Source: a bacterium
Lineage (GTDB): Bacteria > Desulfobacterota > Binatia > UBA12015
Direction: 5' to 3'
Assembly: GCA_018970825.1 (NCBI GenBank)
Contig: JAGWVP010000100.1
Span: forward strand, 1 to 8,809
Length of the DNA stretch: 8,809 nt
Part shown: one piece after another, positions 1 to 6,858 of the stretch
How the letters are laid out: every line of letters begins with the position of its first letter
Position numbering within the stretch: the first letter of the stretch is position 1
Position numbers and translations under genes: made by a program
Notes under the pieces: model-generated
What the model saw: the letters and a program-made list of their open reading frames with translations, nothing else
Told to the model about the DNA's origin: nothing
The model's database searches: none

Positions 1-1083
1 TTCAAGTGGTACAAGCAGAACACCCACGAGGGCGGCGTCCACGTGCCGATGATCCTGCACTGGCCGGCGGGGATCGCTCCCGCGCAGCGCGGCACGAAGC
101 GCGACCAGTTCGTCTTCGTGAGCGACGTCGCGGCGACGCTCTACGAACTGCTCGGCATCGAGCCTCCGGCGACCTACCGGGGCGTGGCGCAGCATCCGGT
201 GACCGGCCACTCGTTCGCGCGCGCGATCGCGGAGCCCGCGGCGCCCGCGACGAACCGGCTCCAGTACTTCGAGAACGGCGGCAGCCGCGCGATCGTGCAC
301 GAGGGCTGGAAGGCCGTCTGCCGCCACGAGAAGGGGGCCGACTTCGACTCGGAGCCCTGGGAGCTCTACCGCATCTCGGAGGACGCGTCGGAATGCGACG
401 ACCTGGCCGCCGCGATGCCCGAGAAGCTCGCCGAGCTGGTCGCGCTCTGGTGGAAGGAGGCCGAGGTGCACGGCGTGCTGCCGCTCGACGACCGCGGCAT
501 CGAGCTCTTCGGCGCGCGCTTCCGCGATCGCTCGCCGCACCCGAAGAGCCGCCGCTACGTCTACCGCCCGCCGATGTCGCCGCTGCCGGGACAGGCGTCC
601 GCCGCGATCGGCGGCCGGAGCTTCGACCTGGTCGCGAAGGTCACGCGCGCGCCCGGCGACGAAGGCGTGCTCTACGCGACCGGGACCGCGAACTCCGGCT
701 TCTCGTTCTTCGTCCAGGGCGACCGGCTGGTGTTCGACTACAACGCCTTCGACGACCACCGGGTGGTCGAGTCCGACGTGGTCGTGCCCGAGGGCACTTC
801 CACCCTCGCGGTGAAGGTGCGCCGGCTGTCGAGTCGCACCGGTGCCGCCGAGCTCGAGATCGACGACCGGCCTTGCGGCCACGTCGAGTTGCCGCTGTTC
901 ATGCTGATGATCTCGTCGGTCGGACCGAGCGTCGGCCAGGACCACGGCTCGGCGGTGAGCAAGCGCTACGAGGCGCCGTTCGCGTTTTCCGGGACGCTGC
1001 ACGAGGTCGTGATCCAGGCGAGCCCGGAGCGCTTCGCGGACGCTGCGGCGGCCGGGCACGCGGCGGAGATGGGCCGCCAGTGA
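1..1083 (+). CDS. arylsulfatase, C-terminal portion (5' truncated by window)
   Basis: Hydrolyses sulfate esters to an alcohol and sulfate. The frame is open from base 1 and gives 360 residues; the N-terminal half with the formylglycine-forming Cys/Ser motif lies outside the window. Residues 1-16 carry the sulfatase motif K-x-x-x-x-EGG-x-H-VP followed by a hydrophobic strand ending in HWPAG. In the alkaline-phosphatase-like sulfatase fold this is the late active-site segment, with Lys5 or Lys2 a likely sulfate-binding lysine. Further signatures of long arylsulfatases of the actinobacterial AtsA/AtsD type follow: a [12 protein letters not shown] helix near residues 43-54, a [14 protein letters not shown] segment near 96-110, and a WELYRISED...ECDDLA segment near 119-138. 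From about residue 200 to the end is a beta-rich, LamG-like domain typical of the long (700+ residue) members. Native substrate cannot be told. Ends in TGA, 58 bases before the next gene. Confidence 0.92.
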   Translation, partial: FKWYKQNTHEGGVHVPMILHWPAGIAPAQRGTKRDQFVFVSDVAATLYELLGIEPPATYRGVAQHPVTGHSFARAIAEPAAPATNRLQYFENGGSRAIVHEGWKAVCRHEKGADFDSEPWELYRISEDASECDDLAAAMPEKLAELVALWWKEAEVHGVLPLDDRGIELFGARFRDRSPHPKSRRYVYRPPMSPLPGQASAAIGGRSFDLVAKVTRAPGDEGVLYATGTANSGFSFFVQGDRLVFDYNAFDDHRVVESDVVVPEGTSTLAVKVRRLSSRTGAAELEIDDRPCGHVELPLFMLMISSVGPSVGQDHGSAVSKRYEAPFAFSGTLHEVVIQASPERFADAAAAGHAAEMGRQ

Positions 1084-1085
1084 CA

Positions 1086-1128
1086 CCCGTCCGTCCCGGA
1101 CGCGGACGGGGTCCGGCCCGGGGGCCGG
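1086..1128 (+). terminator. two tandem hairpins between the sulfatase and formaldehyde dehydrogenase genes
   Basis: Three bases after the sulfatase stop, CCCGTCC (1086-1092) pairs with GGACGGG (1104-1110). The loop can close further through GTC (1093-1095) and GAC (1099-1101). A second perfect inverted repeat follows, CCGGCCC (1113-1119) with GGGCCGG (1122-1128), separated by only two bases. No T tract follows, so this is either a GC-rich terminator for the sulfatase or a structured leader just ahead of the ribosome binding site of the next gene (purine run 1127-1139). In such a GC-rich genome some stems arise by chance, so the role is inference. Confidence 0.4.
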
Positions 1129-1141
1129 GAGGAGGAGAGTC

Positions 1142-2251
<1,110 letters not shown>

Positions 2252-2371
2252 GCCGGTTCGACCCGGCAGGGAGATGGTTTCCCAGGGGAGGCGCCGTGCG
2301 GTGCCGTGCGGCATCCCTCGGCACGAGCTGGGGCGTCGCGGAGCCGTCTCCCCGCCCACTGCGATGTCGAC
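2252..2371. other. convergent intergenic region with weak hairpins
   Basis: This 120-base gap separates two convergent genes. Directly after the frmA stop, GCCGG (2252-2256) can pair with CCGGC (2263-2267) across a six-base loop. Further on, GTGCGG occurs twice within 16 bases and GTGCCG can pair with a later CGGCAC. None of the stems is long and none is followed by T residues, so a transcription terminator is likely by position only. No open frame with coding character was seen here. Confidence 0.3.
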
Positions 2372-3358
2372 TCAGGCCGCCGCGGGGTCGTCCAGCGTGA
2401 GCCACAGCCGGAGCAGGTGGCGCTCCCGCCCCGGTGCGTCCTCGTAGGCCGTCCGCGCATGCACGACGACGTGGTTCGAGACGAGCTGCACGTCGCCCTG
2501 CTCGAACTCCATGTCGAAGGCGAAGCCGGGCTCGGACGCGATCCCGTCGAAGGCATCGAACAGCTCGCGCTCGACCGACCCGACCGGCGCTCCCGCGTGG
2601 CGCTGCGCCGAGCGGAAGTAGTCCGAGTGCCAGAAGGTGCGAAGCCGGCCTTCCGCGTGCCGGCACGGAACGACCTGGATCCAGCCCGTCCCCGCGCGCG
2701 TCTCGTCGCGCAGGTCGAGCGCGACGGGCTCCCAGAGCCGTCGAGCGAGGTCGGGTCTCCGGCGCAGCAGCTCGTCGTGTACGGCGACCGAGCTCGCGAC
2801 CCGGCTCGCCCCGCCGCGCTCCGCCGTCCGCAGGCAGAGCAGCCCGACCACGTCGGCGAGGTCGCAGTGCCAGGCGATGTCGCCCGCGGTGCGGTAGCGC
2901 CGGACGAAGGGGTTGTCCGCATCCTCGCCGGTGTCGACCACGTGGCCGAGCACGTCGCCGACCGGGTTCTGTGCGCCCGGGACGCCCAGGTGCAGCCCGA
3001 GGCCCCAGTAGGCGAGCGCGGAGAGCTCGTCGCCCCAGCGCTCGACCGGCAGCCCGCGCAGCACGACGATCCCGCGGCCTTCACGCAGCTCGCGTGCCCA
3101 CGCGCGCACCCGCCGCGCGAGCGAGGGCAGGGCGAAGTCCTTGCGCCGCAGGAGGCCCGGGGCGAGTCCGCGAGAGGCTGCCGCGGAGGCTGCGCGCTCG
3201 ATCTCGGCGACCTCGTCCGCGGAGAGCCGCTCCAGCCAGTCGCCCCGCGCCCGAAGCTCGTCCGCGCGCCACGCAGCGGGGCCGCCGACGGGTCCCGCCG
3301 GGATCGCTTCGTGCGGCCGGTCGAAGTACCGGCCCGCCTGCGCGGCGAACGAGAGCAT
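2372..3358 (-). CDS. TauD/TfdA-family Fe(II)/2-oxoglutarate-dependent dioxygenase
   Basis: Predicted non-heme iron dioxygenase that couples oxidation of an organic substrate to decarboxylation of 2-oxoglutarate. 328 residues from ATG at 3358. The HxD iron motif is His164-Cys-Asp166 (WHCDLADVVGLL). The distal iron histidine is His300 in NHVVVHARTAYED, and the 2-oxoglutarate arginine is Arg317 or Arg313 in RERHLLRLWL. The GGASRVASS segment at 182-190 is typical of the double-stranded beta-helix core. The first ~90 residues form the helical lead-in seen in the TfdA-like subgroup. It lies 26 bases after an SDR gene on the same strand, so the two are probably co-transcribed. The start is uncertain: ATG at 3358 has no good ribosome site, while in-frame GTG at 3370 sits behind a GGGG run and would add four residues. 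Substrate unknown; family reactions include taurine, alkyl-sulfate, aryloxyalkanoate and clavaminate-type chemistry. Confidence 0.9.
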   Translation of the reverse strand: MLSFAAQAGRYFDRPHEAIPAGPVGGPAAWRADELRARGDWLERLSADEVAEIERAASAAASRGLAPGLLRRKDFALPSLARRVRAWARELREGRGIVVLRGLPVERWGDELSALAYWGLGLHLGVPGAQNPVGDVLGHVVDTGEDADNPFVRRYRTAGDIAWHCDLADVVGLLCLRTAERGGASRVASSVAVHDELLRRRPDLARRLWEPVALDLRDETRAGTGWIQVVPCRHAEGRLRTFWHSDYFRSAQRHAGAPVGSVERELFDAFDGIASEPGFAFDMEFEQGDVQLVSNHVVVHARTAYEDAPGRERHLLRLWLTLDDPAAA

Positions 3359-3384
3359 GGCGCCGTCCACGGCGAGCGCCCCGC

Positions 3385-4254
3385 TCAGGACACCGGCCGC
3401 AGCGTCGGGTTGCGCCCGGTCGTGCCGTGGTCCATGCCGACGATCGTCTGCGAGAGCGGCCCGCCGCCGATGATCTCGATCGCGTTGCCGCCGCGTGCGG
3501 TGGCGCCGCCGTCGACGACCAGCGAGGCGCCGGTCACGAAGACCCCGTCGTCGCTCGCGAGGAAGAGCGCCGCGGCCGCGATGTCCTCGGGGCGCCCCGC
3601 GTCGGGCCACGGCTGGTACTTCTCGAGCATCGGGCGGAGCGCGTCGGGATTCCCGCGGTGGAGCAGCGGGGTCAGGATCGCGCCCGGGCAGATCGCGTTC
3701 ACTCGCACGCGATCGGGAGCGAGCTCGATCGAGACCGCGCGGGTGAGATTGATGACGGCGGCCTTCGCGGCCGAGTAGGCCTGCGGCCCGTCGCCGCCCG
3801 TGAGCCCCGCGATCGACGCGGTCGACAGGATGCTGCCGCCGCGGCCCTGCGCGCGCATCACCCGCGCCGCGTGCTTCATGCCGAGGAACACGCCGCGCAG
3901 CAGCACGGCCTGGGTGTGGTCCCAGTCGGCCGCGTCGAGGTGGGTGATCGGGCCGAAGGCGCCTGCGATGCCCGCGTTGTTGAACATGCAGTCGAGGCCG
4001 CCGAACTCCCGGGTCGCGGTCGCGACCGCCTCCTCGACGTCGTCCTCGACCGAGACGTCGGTCCGCACGAAGCGCACCGAGGCCGCGTGGCCCGCGTGGG
4101 CCGCGAGCGAGACCGTCTCGTGGCCGGTCGCCTCGTTCAGGTCGGCGACGACCACCTTCGCGCCCTCGGCGAGGAAACGAAGCACGGTCGCACGACCGAT
4201 GCCGTTGCCGCCGCCGGTGACCACCGCGACCTTGCCCCCGAGCCTTCCCGACAT
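3385..4254 (-). CDS. short-chain dehydrogenase/reductase (classical SDR, NAD-type) with C-terminal extension
   Basis: NAD(H)-dependent oxidoreductase acting on an alcohol or ketone; the substrate cannot be told. 289 residues. Cofactor motif TGGGNGIG at 13-20, with Asp38 after the second beta strand pointing to NAD rather than NADP. Asp66 holds the adenine, NNAG is at 92-95, and the active site is Ser147, Tyr160 and Lys164 (YSAAK). The usual active-site Asn in the V-N-L-x-G segment is replaced: the sequence reads AVLLRG, with Leu118 at that position. The fold normally ends near VVDGG (246-250), but here about 38 more residues follow, containing GGGPL and MDHGTTGRNP. The ribosome site GGAGG (4263-4259 on the minus strand) supports the ATG. 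First gene of a likely operon with the dioxygenase downstream, and divergent from the thioredoxin gene. Closest in feel to secoisolariciresinol- or cyclopentanol-dehydrogenase-like SDRs. Confidence 0.95.
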   Translation of the reverse strand: MSGRLGGKVAVVTGGGNGIGRATVLRFLAEGAKVVVADLNEATGHETVSLAAHAGHAASVRFVRTDVSVEDDVEEAVATATREFGGLDCMFNNAGIAGAFGPITHLDAADWDHTQAVLLRGVFLGMKHAARVMRAQGRGGSILSTASIAGLTGGDGPQAYSAAKAAVINLTRAVSIELAPDRVRVNAICPGAILTPLLHRGNPDALRPMLEKYQPWPDAGRPEDIAAAALFLASDDGVFVTGASLVVDGGATARGGNAIEIIGGGPLSQTIVGMDHGTTGRNPTLRPVS

Positions 4255-4304
4255 GCCCCCTCCGTTCCGCCGGGCCCCTCGAGGCCGGCGACGGACGCTA
4301 CACC

Positions 4305-4336
4305 GGGCGGCGGGCCGCGGGGAAGCCGCGCCGCCC
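4305..4336. promoter_or_regulatory. long hairpin in the divergent spacer ahead of the thioredoxin-TPR gene
   Basis: A perfect 8-base inverted repeat, GGGCGGCG (4305-4312) with CGCCGCCC (4329-4336), encloses a 16-base interior that can form a further short GGC/GCC stem. It lies in the 111-base spacer between the divergent SDR and thioredoxin genes, 30 bases before the first possible ATG of the latter. It could be a 5' leader structure or an operator-like site. No convincing -35/-10 pair was seen in the spacer, and local GC content makes chance pairing plausible. Confidence 0.35.
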
Positions 4337-4365
4337 GCGATGCGCGGCTTGTCTCCGACGCCTCG

Positions 4366-5250
4366 ATGGTTATGGCTTCGGGCATGCAGGAATCCTGGGT
4401 CATCGACGTCACCGACCAGACCTTCGAGCGCGAGGTCGTCGAGCGCTCCCGCAAGGTCCCCGTCGTGGTGGACTTCTGGGCGCCGTGGTGCGGGCCGTGC
4501 AAGACGCTCGGGCCGCTGCTCGAGAAGCTCGCCGCCGAGAGCCGCGGAGCCTTCGTGCTCGCGAAGGTGAACGTGGACGAGAACCCGATGGTCGCACGCG
4601 CGGCCGGCGTGCAGAGCATCCCGCTCGTGGTCGCGCTGCGCGACGGGCAGATCGTCTCCGAGTTCGTCGGCGCGCAGCCGGCTGCGACCGTGCAGAAGTT
4701 CATCCAGTCGGTGATCGGCGTGGACGAGACCGCGCAGTGGCTCGACGACGCGGAGAAGCTGGCGGCGACCGACCCGGCCTCGGCCGAGCGGGCCTACCGC
4801 GCCGTGCTCGTGAAGAAGCCGGGGCACCCGAAGGCGAGCCTCGGGCTCGCCCGCCTGCTCGCCGCGGCCGGTCGCACCGACCAGGCGAAGGCGGTGCTCC
4901 AGACCGCGCAGGCCGACCCCGACTCGCCCGAGGCGGAGATGATCGCGACCGCGCTCCGCGCGCTCGCCGCGGCGGCAGCCGTGTCGCCGGCGGAGGAGCA
5001 GGCGCTGCGTGACAAGATCGCGGCCGACCCCGGCGACCTCGCTTCCCGGATCGCGCTCGGCAAGCTGCTCGCTGCGGGGCAGCGCTGGGACGACGCGCTC
5101 GCAGAACTGCTCGAGGCGGTGAAGCGCAACCGCGACTTCGACGAGGGGGCGGCCCGCAAGGCCATGCTCGACGTCTTCGCGCTGCTCGGCCGCGACAACC
5201 CGGTCACCTCCCGGTACCAGCGCGAGCTCTCGACCGTTCTCTTCCGCTGA
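4366..5250 (+). CDS. cnoX: thioredoxin-domain protein with C-terminal TPR region (CnoX/YbbN-like)
   Basis: Cytosolic thioredoxin-fold chaperone-type protein. The E. coli relative CnoX (YbbN) binds unfolding proteins under oxidative stress and hands them to the folding machinery. 294 residues from the first ATG; E. coli YbbN is 284. Residues ~11-118 form the thioredoxin domain with WAPWCGPC and active cysteines Cys42 and Cys45, followed by the cis-proline segment SIPLV (Pro86). Residues ~120-294 are helical, Ala/Leu-rich tetratricopeptide-like repeats, ending with SRYQRELSTVLFR, a tail matching the YbbN C terminus. Unlike E. coli YbbN, whose motif has lost one cysteine, the CGPC here is intact, so redox activity is expected. 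Three in-frame ATGs (4366, 4372, 4384) compete and none has a clear ribosome site; 4384 would give 288 residues. Seven bases separate it from the next gene, suggesting an operon. Confidence 0.93.
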   Translation: MVMASGMQESWVIDVTDQTFEREVVERSRKVPVVVDFWAPWCGPCKTLGPLLEKLAAESRGAFVLAKVNVDENPMVARAAGVQSIPLVVALRDGQIVSEFVGAQPAATVQKFIQSVIGVDETAQWLDDAEKLAATDPASAERAYRAVLVKKPGHPKASLGLARLLAAAGRTDQAKAVLQTAQADPDSPEAEMIATALRALAAAAAVSPAEEQALRDKIAADPGDLASRIALGKLLAAGQRWDDALAELLEAVKRNRDFDEGAARKAMLDVFALLGRDNPVTSRYQRELSTVLFR

Positions 5251-5257
5251 GGCGCTC

Positions 5258-5695
5258 GTGGCGGGCTGGTCGATCGAGCGGCGCGCGGTCTCGCAGGCGC
5301 CCGTCGAGCGGGTGTGGGAACTGCTCGCCGATGCGCGGAGCTGGTCGTCCTGGTCGCGTCTCACGTCGAGCGCGCTCGCCGAGGAGGCGCCCGGCCCCGA
5401 CCCGAACGGGATCGGGGCGCTGCGCCGCTTCTCGGTCGGGTTCGGCGCGAGCCTCGAGCGCGTGGTCGCCTACGAGCCGCCGCGACACCTGGCCTACGAG
5501 CTCGTCTCGGGGCTGCCGATCACCGGCTACCGGGCGGACGTGACCCTCGCGCCGCGGCCCGGCGGCGGGACCTCGATCGAGTGGCGCGCCAGCTACCGCG
5601 GGCGCCCGCCGGTCGTGGGCGCCGCGATCCACGCCTTTCTCGGCTGGTTCCTGCAGGACACCGCGAACCGGCTGGCCCGCGCGGCCGAGCGGTAG
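5258..5695 (+). CDS. SRPBCC (START/polyketide-cyclase-like) family protein
   Basis: Small cytosolic protein of the Bet v1/START-like fold, which forms a deep hydrophobic pocket for lipids, polyketides or other apolar ligands. 145 residues, usual for the family. It begins with the family's first strand and helix (SIERRAVSQAPVERVWELLAD, residues 5-25, then RSWSSWS). Further signatures are IGALRRF (52-58), LERVVAYEPPRHLAYEL (66-82) and a long C-terminal helix (~117-143). There is no signal peptide. It starts at GTG, 7 bases after the stop of the thioredoxin-TPR gene. A GAGG ribosome site overlaps that stop codon (5249-5252), so translation is likely coupled. The ligand or enzymatic role cannot be told; many such genes remain simply polyketide_cyc2-type proteins. 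Pairing with a chaperone-like thioredoxin gives no clear functional hint. Confidence 0.88.
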   Translation: MAGWSIERRAVSQAPVERVWELLADARSWSSWSRLTSSALAEEAPGPDPNGIGALRRFSVGFGASLERVVAYEPPRHLAYELVSGLPITGYRADVTLAPRPGGGTSIEWRASYRGRPPVVGAAIHAFLGWFLQDTANRLARAAER

Positions 5696-5721
5696 CGACA
5701 GGTCATCGGCGCCCCCGCTTC

Positions 5722-5731
5722 GGGAATTCCC
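5722..5731. promoter_or_regulatory. short perfect palindrome upstream of the secreted-protein gene
   Basis: GGGAATTCCC is a perfect 10-base palindrome, about 97 bases before the ATG at 5829 and 26 bases after the preceding stop codon. It holds the AATT core, one of the few AT-rich spots in this part of the window. It might be an operator half-site or simple chance; no matching second copy was seen nearby. Confidence 0.2.
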
Positions 5732-5787
5732 CGGGTTGTGCCAACGGGGTGGGGGGAGTAGCCGAGAGGTCAGGAAGGCGGAGCGGT

Positions 5788-5831
5788 GGCCGGAGGAAAG
5801 CCCCCGGCCTCGGCCAGGAGGGTTTCCGATG
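5788..5831 (+). promoter_or_regulatory. structured 5' leader with two alternative pairings and a strong ribosome binding site
   Basis: GGCCGG (5788-5793) pairs with CCGGCC (5804-5809). After an A-C mismatch, GG (5795-5796) and CC (5801-5802) extend the stem around an AAAG loop. A competing pairing joins GGAAA (5795-5799) to TTTCC (5823-5827), which would enclose the ribosome site AGGAGGG (5816-5822) just before the ATG. The two folds exclude each other, so the leader could switch between an open and a sequestered ribosome site. The AAAGCC..CCGGCC...GGGTT.CCGATG order faintly recalls the 3' part of c-di-GMP-I (GEMM) riboswitches, but the aptamer core is not recognisable. Confidence 0.35.
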
Positions 5832-6737
5832 ACGTTCGTCGAGATGCTGTCGAGTCGGGTGGGGCGGGTCGCGATCGCGGCAGCGCTCCTGCTCGGTCCG
5901 GGAGTCGCGGGCTCCGCCTTCGCGGTGCCGATCTGCAACAGCGGCACCGACTGCCGCAGCGCGCTGATCGCCGACGGGCAGGGCCTGATCGCGGCCCTCG
6001 AGGCGAACGTCGCCGAGGAACGCGACCGCCGCTCGCCGATCCAGGACCTGAACGAGGGCATCCGCCGATTCCAGGAGGAGGCGCCCGCGAAAGAGGCAAT
6101 CACCTACTGCACCGGTGCCGCGAAGGAGGACGACCGCGGGCTCAAGAAGTTCGCCCGGGCGGTGAAGGGCATCGAGAAGCTGACGAGCCGCGGGCTCGCG
6201 CCCGCGAGCGTTGCGGCGCTGAACGCCGCGATGACGACCGACATCATCACGACCGTGACGGCGAACGTCGACGAGCTCGAGGCACTCCTCGGATCGGTGA
6301 CCGCCCAGATGGAGACCAGCCGCTCGCGGATCGCGAAGGCGAACGAGTACTTCGCGCTCGGCAAGCTCGGCAAGGCGGCCGACCAGGCGCAGCGCGGCTA
6401 CGACGTGGTTCGCGATCCCGGCTGCGAGGTCGGCATGCGATCCTGCACCGCGACCTTCACCCCGGACCTGATCGACAGCGACGTCGACAACTCGACGGAC
6501 TTCGAGTTCACGCCCTCGCCCGAGGCCGCCTCGTGCAAGCTCGAAGTTCTGAGGAACGGCACGCTCCTCGAGGCCGGCGACCTGACCCCCTGCGAGGCGA
6601 CGACCGACACCTTCGACTGGGACGCTCTGATCGGCATCGGCTTCGACCCCGCCGACACCCTCACCGTCCGCTACCTGCGCTCGAACGACACGCTCGCCTG
6701 CAGCGCGACCCTGACGCTCGCGCCGCTTGCACCTTAG
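5829..6737 (+). CDS. secreted protein of unknown function, eight cysteines
   Basis: Not recognised as a known family. 302 residues from an ATG with a strong AGGAGGG ribosome site 6 bases upstream. Residues 1-32 form a classic Sec signal peptide: positive Arg10 and Arg13, a hydrophobic core AIAAALLLGPGVAG, and a likely signal peptidase I cut after Ala32 (SAFA-VP). The mature part has no further membrane segment and no lipobox. Residues ~44-195 look all-helical and charged, rich in Ala, Glu, Lys and Arg, suggesting a helical bundle or coiled coil. Residues ~205-300 look beta-rich, with an acidic stretch DSDVDNSTDFEF (216-227). Cysteines at 36, 42, 94, 199, 206, 236, 255 and 291 are even in number and all in the exported part, fitting disulfides in the periplasm or outside. 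It stands alone between the SRPBCC gene and a convergent terminator region. Confidence 0.85.
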   Translation: MTFVEMLSSRVGRVAIAAALLLGPGVAGSAFAVPICNSGTDCRSALIADGQGLIAALEANVAEERDRRSPIQDLNEGIRRFQEEAPAKEAITYCTGAAKEDDRGLKKFARAVKGIEKLTSRGLAPASVAALNAAMTTDIITTVTANVDELEALLGSVTAQMETSRSRIAKANEYFALGKLGKAADQAQRGYDVVRDPGCEVGMRSCTATFTPDLIDSDVDNSTDFEFTPSPEAASCKLEVLRNGTLLEAGDLTPCEATTDTFDWDALIGIGFDPADTLTVRYLRSNDTLACSATLTLAPLAP

Positions 6738-6753
6738 GCTCCACGGAAACGCC

Positions 6754-6790
6754 TCGGGGCCGCGGGCGCGACGAGCATCCGCGACCCCGA
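6754..6790. terminator. hairpin 17 bases after the secreted-protein stop codon
   Basis: TCGGGG (6754-6759) pairs with CCCCGA (6785-6790). After one C-A mismatch, CGCGG (6761-6765) pairs with CCGCG (6779-6783) around a 13-base loop. The position just behind a stop codon, in a convergent gap, makes a transcription terminator likely. No T run follows, which is usual for such GC-rich genomes. Confidence 0.5.
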
Positions 6791-6807
6791 CGGCCTGCCT
6801 CCCGGCG

Positions 6808-6834
6808 AACGGCGCGACGACTCGTCGCGCCGTT
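6808..6834. terminator. strong bidirectional hairpin terminator between convergent genes
   Basis: AACGGCGCGACGA (6808-6820) is followed after a single C by its exact reverse complement TCGTCGCGCCGTT (6822-6834). Allowing for a five-base loop, this is an 11-bp perfect stem. It sits 70 bases after the stop of the secreted-protein gene and 24 bases after the end of the minus-strand oxidoreductase gene. It can serve both transcripts. The TT on the plus strand and AA on the minus strand give only minimal T tracts. Confidence 0.65.
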
Positions 6835-6858
6835 CCTGCATGCGGCGGCCGGATGCGC

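Noticed and set aside
3359..3610. N-terminal extension of the dioxygenase frame into the SDR gene
   Set aside because: The extra 84 residues are an out-of-frame reading of the SDR C terminus; family similarity starts after the SDR stop.
2434..5250. Very long plus-strand open frame (about 938 codons) running antisense to the dioxygenase and SDR genes and into the thioredoxin gene
   Set aside because: Only the part from 4366 has a recognisable domain. The upstream part is Arg/Ala/Pro-rich antisense sequence that stays open because of high GC content.
5736..5828. Upstream extension of the secreted protein to an ATG-like start at 5736
   Set aside because: The ATG at 5829 has an ideal ribosome site and gives a perfect signal peptide; the extension would bury the signal and shows no coding character.
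5754..5831. tRNA-like D-arm (GCC-GAGAGGTCAGGAA-GGC) suggesting a Ser/Leu tRNA
   Set aside because: No anticodon stem-loop, no TTC-containing T arm and no 3' strand to pair with the putative acceptor stem.
5788..5831. GAGGAAAG-type motif resembling the start of the bacterial RNase P RNA core
   Set aside because: The remaining conserved elements are missing, and a solid coding region with a signal peptide starts only about 30 bases later.
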